In this document: positions 46,778-57,853 of the stretch, in pieces
How positions within the stretch are numbered: position 1 is the stretch's first letter
Layout: every line of letters begins with the position of its first letter
Assembly: GCF_023702225.1 (NCBI RefSeq)
Contig: NZ_JAMQCO010000015.1
Location: 1 to 61,584 of the forward strand
Length of the DNA stretch: 61,584 nucleotides
Origin: Aureimonas altamirensis
GTDB taxonomy: Bacteria > Pseudomonadota > Alphaproteobacteria > Rhizobiales > Rhizobiaceae
Direction of reading: 5' to 3'
Notes under the pieces: generated by a model
Seen by the model: the letters and a program-made list of their open reading frames with translations, nothing else
Databases searched by the model: none
Told to the model about the DNA's origin: nothing
Made by a program: the position numbers and the translations under genes

Positions 46778-48333
46778 CGGACCTCCAGCCGCAAGGTGCG
46801 CTCCACCACCTTGGCGAATTGCTGGAAACGCGCACGTGGTCTTTCCCCCAGAAGGTCGGCCAGTTCCGCCGGCACGGCCAGGGTAAAGCCGCCACGCGGA
46901 TCCTGCAGCCAGCGCAGCTTGCCGAGCACGCCCGGAATGGCTGCCGTCAGCAGGAAGACGACCCGGAACAAGGAAGCCAACACCCGCGCGCGCTGAAGCA
47001 TGCGCGGTGGGATCAGCCTTTCCAGGTCAGGCATCATCCCCTGCTCAAAATGCCCCTCGTAGCGGAAGTAGTTCGTCAGCCCGAGGAAGGTCCGTCCGGC
47101 ATGGTCGAGCGCCGGCAGCGCCGCATGCACCGTGAAGGACAGGGCCTGGCCGCCGCGATAGTCCGGATGGGCGCGCCAACTGACGTCGGCCAGGAGGCAT
47201 GCGGCGTCCCGAAGGCGCTCTTCCTCGGGCGTCTCCTCGATGCCCAGCGCGTGGAACGTATCGGCAGCGAAGCGGACGAGCTCTTCGTTGTGAATGGGCG
47301 AGCGGGACCGCAGGGTGGACAATTCCCGGGCCGTGACCAGCAGCGCATCCTTCTCGATCTCGGCCTGGGGCAGAAGCGAGTGCAGATATCCCTCGCGCAC
47401 GCCATAGGCGGAAACCACGACATCGACAGGCTTGAGGTTGGCTATCACCGATTGCAGCGTGACGGCTCCATAGGGAAGAAGCGGCCGGCGGCTGCGCGAT
47501 ACGGCGTCGATGCCCGGCAGTTTTTCCGGATCGCCGGTCGCCACCTTGTCGAGAAAATCCGCAAGCTCGGCCACGGCGACGCGGTACCCATGCATGACCT
47601 GCAACGGATAGCGTGTCTGCTCCATGTGCAGCTTGGCAAGGTTGCGCCAGGTGCCGCCGACGGCGTAGAAGCTCTTGCCTTCGCAGGCGCCTGCCAGCGT
47701 CGATCCGCCGATCTCGCCGTCGGCGATGGCACGGGCCCTGGCGATCTCCCCGCCTGAAAGGTCGCGCAGGCGAAGGCCGCCGAGCGGCGTCGTCAACCCG
47801 GTCCCGAACCGCCCGGACAAGACCTCCACCAGTTCAAGGCTGCCGCCGCCCAGATCTCCGACGATGCCATTCGGGGCGAAGAAGCCCGCGGCCACGCCCT
47901 CGGCGGCGTAGCGCGCTTCGTCCGCGCCGGACAGGATGATGATGGCGCGGCCGATTGCGGCCTCCGCCGCCTCGATGAACTCCGCCCCGTTGGACGCCTC
48001 GCGCGCGGCCGCCGTAGCCAGCGGATAGACGTCCGTGCAACCGGCAAGCTCCGCCAATGCGCGGAAGCGCGTCAGGGCGGCCAGCGCGCTGGCCACGGAT
48101 TTGTCGTCCAGCCGGCCCGTGCGGGCAAGGCCCTTGCCCAGCCCGCTCAGGACTTTTTCGTTGAACAACTGTACCGGCGCGCGGCTGTTGCCCTCATAGA
48201 TGACGAGGCGCACCGAGTTGGAGCCGATGTCGACGACCGCGACGGGCAAACGCCCGGCAATGCGGCCCTGGCCTGTAAGATCAATCGAAACGGGAGTGCT
48301 CCGCGCGTTGCCTTGCAATGAGCTTCGGCGCAT
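46774..48333 (-). CDS. ppx: Exopolyphosphatase / Ppx-GppA family
   Basis: This 519-residue enzyme of the actin-like ATPase fold removes terminal phosphate from polyphosphate or pppGpp. Phosphate-binding segments are [14 protein letters not shown] at about residues 34-47, [13 protein letters not shown] near 168 and a C-terminal HD-like region from about 310. Its stop overlaps the ApnL stop by four bases tail to tail, and its start lies 53 bases inside the 3' end of ppk. Co-expression with ppk is thus expected. Confidence 0.92.
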   Translation of the reverse strand: MRRSSLQGNARSTPVSIDLTGQGRIAGRLPVAVVDIGSNSVRLVIYEGNSRAPVQLFNEKVLSGLGKGLARTGRLDDKSVASALAALTRFRALAELAGCTDVYPLATAAAREASNGAEFIEAAEAAIGRAIIILSGADEARYAAEGVAAGFFAPNGIVGDLGGGSLELVEVLSGRFGTGLTTPLGGLRLRDLSGGEIARARAIADGEIGGSTLAGACEGKSFYAVGGTWRNLAKLHMEQTRYPLQVMHGYRVAVAELADFLDKVATGDPEKLPGIDAVSRSRRPLLPYGAVTLQSVIANLKPVDVVVSAYGVREGYLHSLLPQAEIEKDALLVTARELSTLRSRSPIHNEELVRFAADTFHALGIEETPEEERLRDAACLLADVSWRAHPDYRGGQALSFTVHAALPALDHAGRTFLGLTNYFRYEGHFEQGMMPDLERLIPPRMLQRARVLASLFRVVFLLTAAIPGVLGKLRWLQDPRGGFTLAVPAELADLLGERPRARFQQFAKVVERTLRLEVR

Positions 48334-50725
48334 TCGACTTCAGGGCCTTGCCGCGCCCGGACAGGCTCGGATTGGTCATGAAGTAGCGCTGCGCGTCGAA
48401 AGGCTGTTCGCCGACCGATGGGCTGATGCGCCGCGAGGTGCCGTCCGACAGGACGGACCAGCTCTGCTGGTTGTCGAGAATATTGCCGAGCATGATCTGC
48501 GACAAAACCTGGCTGTGCACGGTCGGGGTCGTCATCGGAATCATCGTTTCCACCCGCCGGTCAAGGTTGCGCGGCATCAGATCGGCCGAGCTCATGTAGA
48601 CGATGGCCTTTTCCGATGGCAACCCATGGCCGTTGCCGAAACAATAGATGCGGCTGTGTTCCAGGAAGCGGCCGACGATAGATTTGACGCGGATATTTTC
48701 CGAAAGGCCGGGTACGCGTGGCCGAAGGCAGCAGATGCCCCGCACGATCAGGTCGATCTCCACTCCGGCCTGGCTGGCGCGGTACAGGGCGTCGATGATC
48801 TTCGGGTCCACCAGGGAATTCATCTTCATCCAGATCTGGCCGCTCCGCCCGGCGCGCTGGTGCTGCACCTCCTCCTCGATATGCTGGATGATGCGCTGGC
48901 GCAGGTTCAAGGGAGAGACGGCCAGCTTGCGCAGTTCCGTCGGCTCGGCATAGCCGGTGATGTAGTTGAAGATCATCGACACGTCGTGCGCGATGTCGGG
49001 ATCGGCCGTGAAGTAGGACAGGTCGGTATAGATGCGCGCGGTGATCGGGTGGTAGTTGCCCGTGCCCATATGCACGAACGACACCATGCGCCCTTCCTCG
49101 CGCCGCACGACGAGCGACAGCTTGGAATGGGTCTTCTTCTCGATGAAGCCGAACACGACCTGCACGCCGGCCCGCTCGAGGTCGCGCGCCCACTTGATGT
49201 TCGCCTCCTCGTCGAATCGGGCTTTCAGCTCCACCAGCGCCGTCACGGACTTGCCGGCCTCGGCCGCGTCGATCAGCGCGCGCACGATGGGCGAGTCGTT
49301 GGACGTGCGGTACAGCGTCTGCTTGATCGCCACGACATTGGGGTCGGAGGCCGCCTGCCGCAGGAACTGAACCACCACATCGAAGGATTCGTAGGGGTGA
49401 TGGACGACGATGTCCTTCTCGCGGATGGCGGCGAAGCAGTCGCCGTTATGCTCGCGGATGCGCTCCGGAAAACGCGGGATATAAGGCTCGAACTTCAGGT
49501 CCTCGCGCGGCAGCTTCACGATTTGCGACACGGCGTCGAGCGCCAGCATGCCATCCATCACCGAGACGCGGTTTTCCGCCACGGCCAGTTCCGTGGCGAC
49601 GAAATTGCGCAGGCTTTCGGGCATCACCGAATCGAACTCGATGCGGATCACCGAGCCGCGCCGCCGCCGCTTGAGCGCGGATTCGAAAAGGCGGACGAGG
49701 TCTTCGGCTTCTTCCTCCACCTCGATATCGGAATCGCGGATCAGGCGGAACGTGCCCTGCCCCCGCACCCGGTACCCGGGAAACAGCCGCCCGATGAACA
49801 GCGCCACGACACTTTCAAGCGGCACGAAGCGGTTTTCTCCCGCCTCCGTCACCGGCATCTCGATAAAGCGCTGCAGGGCGACGGGCAGGCGCAGAAGCGC
49901 GTTCATGCGATGGGAATCCCGCTCGCGCACCAGCGCCAGCGCCATCGAGAAGCCGAGATTGGGAATGAAGGGAAACGGGTGCGCCGGATCGATCGAAAGC
50001 GGCGTAAGCACCGGGAAGATGGTTTCGTCGAAATGGCGCTCCAGCCATTCGCGGTCGGGCTTCTTCAGTTCTCCGGCCGCGACGATGTTGATGCGCTGCG
50101 CCTTCAGTTCCTTGACCAGGTCCGCAAGCGTCGCCTGCTGCTCGGACTGGAGAAGCTCCACCTCGTCCAGCACCCTGTCGAGCTGCTCCTGCGGCAGAAG
50201 CCCGTCGGCGCTGCGCACCGGAATCTTCTCGCGCACCTGTCCCGCCAGCCCGGCGACGCGGACCATGAAGAACTCATCCAGATTGCCGGCCGAAATCGAC
50301 AGGAAACGCAGCCGCTCCAGCAGCGGATGCTTGGTGTTCTCGGCCTCCTCCAGCACGCGGCGGTTGAACTGGAGCCACGAGAACTCGCGGTTCACGAAGC
50401 GGTCGGCCGGCAGTTCGTCTGCGGCCGGCGGATTGTCGTTTCGGGGAGCCACCGGGACGACGCCGATCGCCTCCATCAGCGGACGGTCCGGCATCATGAC
50501 CGGCGGCATCCCGTCGGCGCCGGCATGGGCCGCGGTCACCACCGCCGTGGCGGCGAGATTGCCGACGAGCCCGTCCACGACGGCGGCGGCCGCCACTTCC
50601 GCCCGCTCGACATCGGCCTTGGCGATGGCCGGCTCCTTGCGCTTGCGCGGGGCCGCCCTGCGTGTGGGCTGCGCCGCCGTCGCGCCGGCTTTCCTACGGG
50701 TCGTCTTGCCGCTCATCTCGCTCAC
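48281..50725 (-). CDS. ppk: Polyphosphate kinase 1 (RNA degradosome type)
   Basis: This 814-residue enzyme makes polyphosphate from ATP. The catalytic core starts at about residue 108 ([19 protein letters not shown]). It includes the autophosphorylated histidine region [13 protein letters not shown] and the metal-binding [10 protein letters not shown]. The N-terminal 100 residues are lysine/alanine-rich and poorly conserved. The frame begins at GTG 50723-50725 with GGAAG upstream, and an ATG three codons later is an alternative. Order ppk-ppx is conserved. Confidence 0.93.
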   Translation of the reverse strand: MSEMSGKTTRRKAGATAAQPTRRAAPRKRKEPAIAKADVERAEVAAAAVVDGLVGNLAATAVVTAAHAGADGMPPVMMPDRPLMEAIGVVPVAPRNDNPPAADELPADRFVNREFSWLQFNRRVLEEAENTKHPLLERLRFLSISAGNLDEFFMVRVAGLAGQVREKIPVRSADGLLPQEQLDRVLDEVELLQSEQQATLADLVKELKAQRINIVAAGELKKPDREWLERHFDETIFPVLTPLSIDPAHPFPFIPNLGFSMALALVRERDSHRMNALLRLPVALQRFIEMPVTEAGENRFVPLESVVALFIGRLFPGYRVRGQGTFRLIRDSDIEVEEEAEDLVRLFESALKRRRRGSVIRIEFDSVMPESLRNFVATELAVAENRVSVMDGMLALDAVSQIVKLPREDLKFEPYIPRFPERIREHNGDCFAAIREKDIVVHHPYESFDVVVQFLRQAASDPNVVAIKQTLYRTSNDSPIVRALIDAAEAGKSVTALVELKARFDEEANIKWARDLERAGVQVVFGFIEKKTHSKLSLVVRREEGRMVSFVHMGTGNYHPITARIYTDLSYFTADPDIAHDVSMIFNYITGYAEPTELRKLAVSPLNLRQRIIQHIEEEVQHQRAGRSGQIWMKMNSLVDPKIIDALYRASQAGVEIDLIVRGICCLRPRVPGLSENIRVKSIVGRFLEHSRIYCFGNGHGLPSEKAIVYMSSADLMPRNLDRRVETMIPMTTPTVHSQVLSQIMLGNILDNQQSWSVLSDGTSRRISPSVGEQPFDAQRYFMTNPSLSGRGKALKSNAPKLIARQRAEHSRFD

Positions 50726-50799
50726 TCGATTCTTCCCGCCTTCATCTTAGGACAAAACTGCAAGGCGCATAGCCGGGTGCGGCGACGCTTTGATGACGG

Positions 50800-51459
50800 T
50801 CAGGCCTCCCCATCCTCGATCACCGAGGCGACCATCCCCCGGGTGATCCGCCGGCCGCTGGCAAGGCTTTCGCGGTCCAGGCGCGCCACCAGCGCTTCGG
50901 CAGAGGCGATGGAGCGTTCCATCCGCGACAGGACATAGGCCAGGAGCTTGGGGTCGACGTCCATCTGACGGTCGGCGAAAAGCTTCACCAGCACACCATG
51001 CAGGAGCATGTCGTCGGGTGCCCCCAGTTCGATCTGGGTTGCCGCTCGAAGCCGGGAGGCAAGGTCCGGCAGGCGAAGGCGCAGGAGCGGAGCCGGCGTG
51101 CGGCTGGTCAACAATACATGGCCGAGGCCCGTGCGCGCGGCGTTGACGATGGCGAAGATCTCCTCTTCAGCCATGTCGGTACGATCCACATCGTCGATCA
51201 CGCGCACGAAGCCGGGTTGCGGCTCGAAAATGTCCCCGGCCCGCGCATGGCTGCCGCCGGACATGGCCGCGAAGGCTTCGGCTATATGCGTCTTGCCGCT
51301 GCCTGCCGGCCCCACGATCATCAGCACGGGGTGACGCCAGTGCGGCCAGGCGTCGATGGCCTCGATGGCAAGAAGGTTCGCTTCGCTCTCTATCAGGTCC
51401 GCGCGGTCGAAGGATGCGCGGTGCGGCAGTTCGAACGGAAGTTGACGTGTCGTACTCAT
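50800..51459 (-). CDS. hdaA: DnaA-related replication regulator HdaA
   Basis: This 219-residue AAA-like protein has Walker A GPAGSGKTH (about 50-58) and a Walker B region VRVIDDVD (about 86-93), without the DnaA DNA-binding domain. It is the Hda/HdaA type that stimulates DnaA-ATP hydrolysis and prevents over-initiation. The ATG at 51457-51459 follows GGAGG and overlaps the transporter stop by ATGA. Gene order with ppk and purM is conserved in Hyphomicrobiales. Confidence 0.86.
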   Translation of the reverse strand: MSTTRQLPFELPHRASFDRADLIESEANLLAIEAIDAWPHWRHPVLMIVGPAGSGKTHIAEAFAAMSGGSHARAGDIFEPQPGFVRVIDDVDRTDMAEEEIFAIVNAARTGLGHVLLTSRTPAPLLRLRLPDLASRLRAATQIELGAPDDMLLHGVLVKLFADRQMDVDPKLLAYVLSRMERSIASAEALVARLDRESLASGRRITRGMVASVIEDGEA

Positions 51460-52637
51460 GCTTTGCCTCCGTCCCCGGCCTCGCCCCGGGGCGAGAATTC
51501 GCTGCGGATGGCAGCGGACAGGTTCAGGCTTTCCACCACAGGCGCAGGTTGCTGTTCGATGGTGCGCCCATAATAGACGTCGCTTTCGAGATATTTGCCG
51601 AGCGCGAAGCGCACCAGCACGCCCACGGCCGCCGCCGCAGGCACGGCGATGAGCAGACCGACGAAGCCGAACATGGCGCCGAAGGCAAAGAGGGCGAACA
51701 TCAGCCAGACGGGATGCAGGCCGACCGAAGCGCCGACCAGCTTCGGCTGAAGGATGTTGCCTTCGATGAACTGCCCGGTCAGGAACACGCCGGCAGTCGC
51801 CGCCACCCAGACCCAGTCGGGCCAGAACTGGACGAGCGCGACGCCGATGGCCACGATCAGCCCGAGCGCCGAACCGACATAGGGAATGAAGGAGATCATC
51901 CCCGCGAAGAAACCGATCAGCAGCCCGAAATTCACCCCGACGAGCGTCAGGCCGACGGCATAGTAGGTGCCGAGGATCAGGCACAGGCTGCCCTGCCCGC
52001 GAACGAACCCGGCCACGGACCGGTCCACCTCCCGCGCGAGGCGGCGCACGGTGGTCAGGTGCTGGCGCGGCACCCACGTATCGATCTTGTCGATCATCCT
52101 GTCCCAGTCGAGCAGCAGGTAGAAGGCGACGACCGGTGTGACGACGAAGAGCGACAGGAAGTTCACCAGTGCCAGGCTGGACGTCCATAACTGGCCAACG
52201 AAGGAGGTGAAGAAGGCGGAGCTCTGCCGCACGATATCGGAGAAATCCTGGCTGAGGCTCTGCTCCTGATCCTGGAACAGCCAGGACAGCGGGCCGGTGC
52301 GTGCCTCGATGGCCAGTTCCTGAAGGCGTTGCAGGTAATGCGGCAGGTTGAACACGAAGGCGGTGATCTGGCTGGAGATCACCGGCACCACAACCAGGAT
52401 CAGCGCGATGATGAGGACGATGAACAGGACGAGGATGACCAGCGAAGCCGTCAGCCGCGAAAGGCCGCGCCGCGTGAACCAATCGGCGATCGGATCGAGG
52501 AAGTAGGCCAGCACCATGCCCAGCACGAATGGCAGGAGGATGGAGCTGAACAGCCAGATAAAGGCCAGCACCACCGCCGCCGCGATGCCCCAGAACATGG
52601 CCTGACGCCGGAGGAGCCGGCTGCGATCCTTCACCAT
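51456..52637 (-). CDS. AI-2E-family (PerM-like) membrane transporter
   Basis: This 393-residue inner-membrane protein has seven to eight hydrophobic helices. The family's conserved residues are present in LLIGFFAGMISFIPYVGSALG and LTGQFIEGNILQPKLVG. Members include putative autoinducer exporters and Na+/H+ antiporters, and the substrate here is unknown. The start is uncertain: ATG 52635-52637 or GTG 52650-52652, neither with a strong Shine-Dalgarno. It is coupled to hdaA and divergent from purM. Confidence 0.87.
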   Translation of the reverse strand: MVKDRSRLLRRQAMFWGIAAAVVLAFIWLFSSILLPFVLGMVLAYFLDPIADWFTRRGLSRLTASLVILVLFIVLIIALILVVVPVISSQITAFVFNLPHYLQRLQELAIEARTGPLSWLFQDQEQSLSQDFSDIVRQSSAFFTSFVGQLWTSSLALVNFLSLFVVTPVVAFYLLLDWDRMIDKIDTWVPRQHLTTVRRLAREVDRSVAGFVRGQGSLCLILGTYYAVGLTLVGVNFGLLIGFFAGMISFIPYVGSALGLIVAIGVALVQFWPDWVWVAATAGVFLTGQFIEGNILQPKLVGASVGLHPVWLMFALFAFGAMFGFVGLLIAVPAAAAVGVLVRFALGKYLESDVYYGRTIEQQPAPVVESLNLSAAIRSEFSPRGEAGDGGKA

Positions 52638-52827
52638 TTGTCCGTGCTGCACTTTCCCCGGCGAATACGGCCCTGCGGCCGCCTGACTTCAAAGACGAGA
52701 TAGGCAGCCGCCGGACAAGGGGTCAAGGGATGCATCGCGGCATTATCCCGCCTTTTCCGTGCGTTTTGCACTTGTTTCCCATCCCCGCTTCTGTCAACCG
52801 AACGGCAAAGACGAAGGTTTCGAGACA

Positions 52828-53898
52828 ATGACCGACCAGAAGACCAACGGGCTCACCTATCGCGATGCGGGCGTGGACATCGATGCCGGCAACGAACTCG
52901 TCCAGCGCATCAAGCCGCTGGTCAAGTCCACCCGCCGTCCCGGCGCGGATGGCGAGATCGGCGGGTTCGGCGGCCTGTTCGACCTCAGGGCGGCGGGCTT
53001 TGCCGATCCTGTCCTCGTGGCCGCCAATGACGGCGTCGGCACCAAGCTGAAGATCGCGATCGATACCGGCCTCCACGACACGATCGGTATCGACCTCGTG
53101 GCGATGTGCGTCAACGACCTCGTCGTGCAGGGGGCCGAACCTCTCTTCTTCCTCGACTATTTCGCGACCGGCCGGCTCGATCCGGCGCAGGGCGAGGCTA
53201 TCGTCGCCGGCATCGCGGAAGGGTGCCGCCAGGCCGGTTGCGCTCTCATCGGCGGCGAGACGGCGGAAATGCCCGGCCTCTATGCCGAAAAGGACTATGA
53301 TCTCGCCGGCTTCGCCGTCGGCGCCGCGGAGCGCGGCCAGTTGCTGCCGTCCGCCGGCCTGGCCGAGGGCGACATGATCTTGGGTCTCGCCTCCTCCGGC
53401 ATCCACTCCAACGGCTACTCTCTGGTGCGCCGTATCGTGGAGCGGAGCGGCGCGGCCTACGACGCGCCGGCTCCCTTCGATGATGGCCGGACCCTGGCAG
53501 CCGCGCTGATCGAGCCGACGCGGATCTATGTGAAGCCGCTGCTCTCCGCCATCCGCGAGACCGGCGGCATCAAGGCGCTGGCGCATATCACCGGCGGCGG
53601 CTTCCCCGAAAACATCCCGCGCGTCCTGCCCGAGGGCCTGCGCGCCGACATCGACCTTGACGCCTTCAAGGTGCCGGCGGTGTTCCAGTGGCTGGCGCGG
53701 CAGGGCGGCGTCGCCGAAGCGGAGATGCTGCGCACCTTCAACTGCGGCATCGGCATGATCGTCGTCGTTCCGGCGGCAGATGCGGCAACCGTCGGGGCGG
53801 TGCTTCAGCGCGAGGGCGAGACGGTGGTGCCGCTCGGCCGCATCCTGCCACGGCATGCCGGGCCGGCCGTCACCTTCAACGGAAGCCTCTCCCTGTGA
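52828..53898 (+). CDS. purM: Phosphoribosylformylglycinamidine cyclo-ligase
   Basis: This 356-residue enzyme makes aminoimidazole ribotide in purine synthesis. The characteristic segments are [32 protein letters not shown] and [16 protein letters not shown]. The ATG at 52828 gives the standard [16 protein letters not shown] start. It is divergent from the AI-2E gene across 190 bases, and no purine riboswitch is seen there. The purN start overlaps its stop. Confidence 0.96.
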   Translation: MTDQKTNGLTYRDAGVDIDAGNELVQRIKPLVKSTRRPGADGEIGGFGGLFDLRAAGFADPVLVAANDGVGTKLKIAIDTGLHDTIGIDLVAMCVNDLVVQGAEPLFFLDYFATGRLDPAQGEAIVAGIAEGCRQAGCALIGGETAEMPGLYAEKDYDLAGFAVGAAERGQLLPSAGLAEGDMILGLASSGIHSNGYSLVRRIVERSGAAYDAPAPFDDGRTLAAALIEPTRIYVKPLLSAIRETGGIKALAHITGGGFPENIPRVLPEGLRADIDLDAFKVPAVFQWLARQGGVAEAEMLRTFNCGIGMIVVVPAADAATVGAVLQREGETVVPLGRILPRHAGPAVTFNGSLSL

Positions 53899-54557
53899 CG
53901 ACGCCGCAAAGGAAGCGTATAGCCGTGCTAATTTCCGGGCGCGGCTCCAACATGGAAGCCTTGATCGAAGCATCGAGAAGTCCCGACTTTCCGGGAGAGA
54001 TCGTGCTGGTTCTGTCCAACCGGCCCGAGGCCAAGGGGCTGGAGACGGCCGCCGCCGCCGGCATCGATACACTGGCGCTCGACCACAAGTCTTACCCGGA
54101 TCGGGCCGGTCACGAGGCGGCCGTGGCGCAGGCCCTCGATGCGGCACGGCCGGACGTCATCTGCCTTGCCGGCTACATGCGCCTTCTAGGACCGGCCTTC
54201 GTCGCACGGTTTCTCGGACGGATGATCAACATCCACCCGTCCCTTCTGCCGCTGTTTCCAGGGTTGCATACGCATGAGCGGGCTATCGAGGCGGGCATGC
54301 GGGTGCATGGCTGCACGGTGCATTTCGTGACCGAGGAGATGGATGGCGGACCGATCATCGCGCAGGCAGCGGTGCCGATCCTGCCCGGCGATGACGCTAA
54401 TGCCCTGTCGGCGCGCCTGCTGCATGCCGAGCATACGCTTTACCCGCATGCGCTGGCCATGGTGCTGCGCGGCGATGTCGCCTATCGGGACGGCAAGGCC
54501 GAGATACGCGCCCGCATGCGCGCAGCTACCGGCGAGATGCTCGTAAGTCCAGCTTGA
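53895..54557 (+). CDS. purN: Phosphoribosylglycinamide formyltransferase
   Basis: This 220-residue folate-dependent enzyme formylates GAR in purine synthesis. Key motifs are [13 protein letters not shown] (phosphate binding), the catalytic [12 protein letters not shown] with Asn and His, and [11 protein letters not shown] with Asp. It starts at GTG 53895-53897, inside the purM stop (GTGA). This gives the usual short N-terminus and indicates coupling. It is followed by a convergent, seemingly foreign PIN-domain gene. Confidence 0.95.
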   Translation: MTTPQRKRIAVLISGRGSNMEALIEASRSPDFPGEIVLVLSNRPEAKGLETAAAAGIDTLALDHKSYPDRAGHEAAVAQALDAARPDVICLAGYMRLLGPAFVARFLGRMINIHPSLLPLFPGLHTHERAIEAGMRVHGCTVHFVTEEMDGGPIIAQAAVPILPGDDANALSARLLHAEHTLYPHALAMVLRGDVAYRDGKAEIRARMRAATGEMLVSPA

Positions 54558-54578
54558 TGGGAGTGCTTTGCTTCAGGT

Positions 54579-55145
54579 TCAACGATGTTGTAGAGCCAAT
54601 TTGGAAACATTGGCGAGGCCTTGCCTCTCAAGCGAGGCGGCAAATTCTTCGGGAGAAGGTTTCGTCTTCCGCAGGTTCAGTCTTGCCTGTGTCAGGCTAG
54701 CCATAAAATGCCTGGGATAGGCGGAATAGACCTCCATCAAGAACACATCCGGCGACTTTGCCTCGATGCCGAATGGCTGAAGGACCCTGGTCGGAAAATC
54801 TCGCATATTCCACGTTACGATCAGCCGTGCATTCGCCTTGATCGCCACCGCCAGAACATGGCGATCGTCCGGATCCTTCAGAGTCAGTTGGTTGATAAGA
54901 GATTCGTAGCCGACGACATCGGCTTCAGGCAGAACCGCTTTCATCTTGTCGCGTGTCGACCTTAGTCTGTCGATGCTGAGACCAGGCGTATTTGCAGAGA
55001 GGTTCCGGATCCACTCATCATGTATCCGATCGGACCACCGCGCATCCAGCAACCGATCGAAGGCACACTGGATCAACAGATTGCGAAGTTGAAACGGGTA
55101 TAGAACACAAGCGTCGAGAACGGCGACAAACGAAAGGCGCGGCAT
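54579..55145 (-). CDS. PIN-domain protein, probable toxin of a toxin-antitoxin pair
   Basis: This 188-residue putative ribonuclease has the acidic residues of a PIN nuclease: D11 in LDACVLYPF, E44 in HDEWI, D93/D94 in KDPDDRHVLAVAI, and D116 in WNMRDFP. It is longer than classic VapC (about 130), with an added C-terminal helical tail of about 50 residues. It lies 9 bases downstream of an HTH-protein gene. Its base composition looks lower in GC than flanking core genes. Partner and position support a toxin role, and the RNA target is unknown. Confidence 0.82.
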   Translation of the reverse strand: MPRLSFVAVLDACVLYPFQLRNLLIQCAFDRLLDARWSDRIHDEWIRNLSANTPGLSIDRLRSTRDKMKAVLPEADVVGYESLINQLTLKDPDDRHVLAVAIKANARLIVTWNMRDFPTRVLQPFGIEAKSPDVFLMEVYSAYPRHFMASLTQARLNLRKTKPSPEEFAASLERQGLANVSKLALQHR

Positions 55146-55154
55146 CGTCGACGT

Positions 55155-55601
55155 TCAGAGGTTATGATCGACGATCAACTCTTCCGTATCCGCGGAAAGG
55201 TCATCAAGAGCGCCCCGTCGCTTGTCGAGCTCGGACTTGAGTCTCAATACATCGCGTAGGATCGCCCTGCGATGCTTGCCGACATATCGAAACGGAAGTT
55301 CGCCGCGATCCATTCTGAGTACGACAAGCGGACGCGATATGCCAAGAATGGAGGCAGCCTCGCTCGGACTAACCTCCTGCTCCTCCGTCAGAACAGCAAC
55401 GCGCTCGCCGGCAGACATGCGGTCCAGCAGTATCTCCACAGCCTGCGCAACCGCCGGAGGCAAGTTCACCGATTCCTCTGCCCCGTCGGAGTGCCTTACG
55501 CGGAGGAAAACGCGATCCGATTGCCCAAATCTCGGCAATCCGGATACGGACTGCCTGTCCGACCCCGAAAGACTGGAAAACTGGACGATACGGCCAACCA
55601 T
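55155..55601 (-). CDS. HTH (excisionase-type) antitoxin of the PIN protein
   Basis: This 148-residue protein has a helix-turn-helix of the excisionase/MerR style at about residues 71-115. The core is EVSPSEAASILGISRPLVVL, followed by PFRYVGKHRRAILRDVL. An acidic C-terminal tail (LDDLSADTEELIVD) could cover the toxin's active site. I chose the ATG at 55599-55601 because AAGGAGG lies 6 bases upstream; the ORF opens twelve codons earlier. It is first in the two-gene module and probably represses its own promoter at about 55602-55650. Confidence 0.82.
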   Translation of the reverse strand: MVGRIVQFSSLSGSDRQSVSGLPRFGQSDRVFLRVRHSDGAEESVNLPPAVAQAVEILLDRMSAGERVAVLTEEQEVSPSEAASILGISRPLVVLRMDRGELPFRYVGKHRRAILRDVLRLKSELDKRRGALDDLSADTEELIVDHNL

Positions 55602-55658
55602 CAGGAACCTCCTTGAAACAGGATAGCCGCAGGCCATAATAACTGCAATAACTGAAAT

Positions 55659-57767
55659 TCAGGCCGCCCGAACCCAGACGCGGGTGTCGTGGAAAGCGGC
55701 GCCGCCGAAGGGCGGTGGAGCATCGGCGCCCGTCAGCACGTTGATGCCTTCGCCCCGCTCGAAGGCACTGTTCGGCCAAAGCCCTTCATGCACAAGCACG
55801 CCGGGCCGTACGGCATCGCTGGCCTTGACCGGCATCGTCACGTCGCCGCGCGCGTTGCCCACCACGACGCGTTGCCCGTCCACAAGGTTTAGGCGATCGA
55901 GATCGTTGGGATGCATCGTCAGCTCCGGCCGGCCTTCCCGCCCCTGCGAACTCTTCGTTTCCGCAAAGGTCGAGTTCAGGAACTGCCGTGCCGGCGACGT
56001 TGCAAGACGAAACGGATGCGCATCGTCCGCTTCCTCGATCAGCGTGACATGGTCGGGGAATTCCGGCAGCCTGTGATAGTCGCCGAGCAGGCCCATGCGC
56101 TCGTTCGGCCGGGTTCCGGGACGCATGCCCGTCCAGTCCGGCCTGAAGCGGAATTTTCCGTCCGCCCAGCCGAAACCGTCGAGGAAATGCGCCTTCTCGA
56201 AAGCCGGCTGCACATCCAGCCAATGCTTTTCCTCCAGTTCCGCCAGCCCGCCATCATAGCCGCTCGTCCTGAGCATCCGATCGATATGCTCGCGCTCGGT
56301 CAGGCCGAAGCCCGGCCGGTCGGCGACACCCAACCGCTTCGCCAGTTCCTCGACCACGAAGTGGTTGCTGCGGACCGTATCGGGGCCGTCGATCAGCTTG
56401 GGCCCAAGCAGAATATGGCTCTGCCCGCCGCCGCGGTAGATGTCGTCATGCTCCAGGAACATCGTCGCCGGCAGGACGAGGTCGGCCAGCTTCGCGGTAT
56501 CGGTCATGAACTGCTCGTGCACGGCGACGAAGAGATCGTCGCGCATCAGTCCCTCATGCACCAGCCGCTGCTCCGGGCAGACATTGGCGGGGTTGGTGTT
56601 CTGCACCAGCATGGCCATGACGGGCGGGCCGCCCTGCAAGGCGGCGGCATCGCCCGTCAACACACGGCCGAACTGGGTCTGGTCGAGATGACGGATGGAC
56701 GGATCCTCATAGGAACCGCCTTCCACCAAACTCTTGTCGAGGCCGAATATGCCGCCATTCGTATGAAAAGCACCACCGCCCTCATGCTGCCAGTGGCCGA
56801 ACACCGCGGGCACGCATGAGGCCGCATGCATCGCGACCGTGCCATTGCGCTGACGCGTGAACCCGTAGCCCAGGCGGAAATAGGTACGTGGCGTCCGGCC
56901 GATCAACGCGCCGAGCGCCTCGATCTCCTCCACGCTCAGTCCGGTGATGCCGGCTGCCCATTCGGGCGTACGTGTCTGGAGATGCGCTTCCAGTCCGGCA
57001 GGATCGTCGGTCATGCGATCGAGGTAGGCGCGGTCCGCCGTGCCGTCCCGGAACCCGATATGCATCAGCGCGCAGGCCAGCGCCGCGTCGGTGCCCGGCC
57101 GCAGCTTCAACGCCATGTCCGCCTGCTTCATCGTGGCGTTGTCGTAGATGTCGACCACCACGATCTTCGCGCCGCGCTCCTTGCGGCCCCGCACGGCATG
57201 GGTCATCACGTTGACCTGCGTGGCCACCGCATTGGTGCCCCAGATGACGATGCAGTCCGCCTTTGCCATTTCGCGAGGGTCGACTCCGGACAGCGCCCCG
57301 GTGCCCGCGTACCAGCCGGTCCAAGCCGTGTTGACGCATATGGAGCCGAACTCGCCGGAGTAGCGCTTGGCATGGCGAAGACGGTTGATGCCGTCGCGCT
57401 GCACCAGCCCCATGGTGCCTGCGTAGTAGAATGGCCAGACAGCTTCCGAGCCGTATCGCGCCTCCGCCTTCAGGAACGCTTCGGCCACCATGTCGAGTGC
57501 GTCGCTCCACTCGACGGGACGCCAGTTGCCCTCGCCCTTCCCGCCGACGCGCTGCATGGGAAGCATCAGGCGGTCGGGATTGTGCACGCGCTCCGCATAG
57601 CGCGCGACCTTGGCGCAGATGACGCCGGCCGTATAGCTATTGGCCTCCGCCCCACGGACGCGTCCGATGGTGCGGCTGTCGATCAGGTCCACCTCGAGCG
57701 CGCAGGTGGACGGGCAATCGTGGGGGCAGGCCGTATGGCCCTTGGCGATGGGAAGAGGCTTGTTCAT
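55659..57767 (-). CDS. Molybdopterin-dependent oxidoreductase
   Basis: This 702-residue enzyme is of the DMSO-reductase family. The N-terminal [4Fe-4S] site is CPHDCPSTC at residues 14-22, with a fourth cysteine in GVICAKV. Molybdopterin-binding segments (IVIWGTNAVATQ, QNTNPANVCPEQ) and the C-terminal dinucleotide-binding domain (about 590-700) follow. No signal peptide is seen, so it is cytoplasmic, unlike most respiratory members. The substrate is unknown and no partner subunit gene is adjacent. It is followed by a TA pair and preceded by the alkene reductase gene, both on the minus strand. Confidence 0.9.
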   Translation of the reverse strand: MNKPLPIAKGHTACPHDCPSTCALEVDLIDSRTIGRVRGAEANSYTAGVICAKVARYAERVHNPDRLMLPMQRVGGKGEGNWRPVEWSDALDMVAEAFLKAEARYGSEAVWPFYYAGTMGLVQRDGINRLRHAKRYSGEFGSICVNTAWTGWYAGTGALSGVDPREMAKADCIVIWGTNAVATQVNVMTHAVRGRKERGAKIVVVDIYDNATMKQADMALKLRPGTDAALACALMHIGFRDGTADRAYLDRMTDDPAGLEAHLQTRTPEWAAGITGLSVEEIEALGALIGRTPRTYFRLGYGFTRQRNGTVAMHAASCVPAVFGHWQHEGGGAFHTNGGIFGLDKSLVEGGSYEDPSIRHLDQTQFGRVLTGDAAALQGGPPVMAMLVQNTNPANVCPEQRLVHEGLMRDDLFVAVHEQFMTDTAKLADLVLPATMFLEHDDIYRGGGQSHILLGPKLIDGPDTVRSNHFVVEELAKRLGVADRPGFGLTEREHIDRMLRTSGYDGGLAELEEKHWLDVQPAFEKAHFLDGFGWADGKFRFRPDWTGMRPGTRPNERMGLLGDYHRLPEFPDHVTLIEEADDAHPFRLATSPARQFLNSTFAETKSSQGREGRPELTMHPNDLDRLNLVDGQRVVVGNARGDVTMPVKASDAVRPGVLVHEGLWPNSAFERGEGINVLTGADAPPPFGGAAFHDTRVWVRAA

Positions 57768-57853
57768 GCCCCCTTATATCAAAGCATGCAGCCGCTTCCT
57801 CATTCAATTTGACGATTCGAGATATCCGGATCGTTCATGCGTGCCGGCGATAC

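Noticed and set aside
48200-50938. A plus-strand open frame of about 900 codons antisense to ppk
   Set aside because: ppk is intact on the other strand. Long antisense frames are common in high-GC genes, and no start signal or family match is visible.
50800-52692. A minus-strand frame of 630 codons ending in HdaA
   Set aside because: The N-terminal two thirds are an out-of-frame shadow of the AI-2E transporter. HdaA has its own start with GGAGG at 51459.
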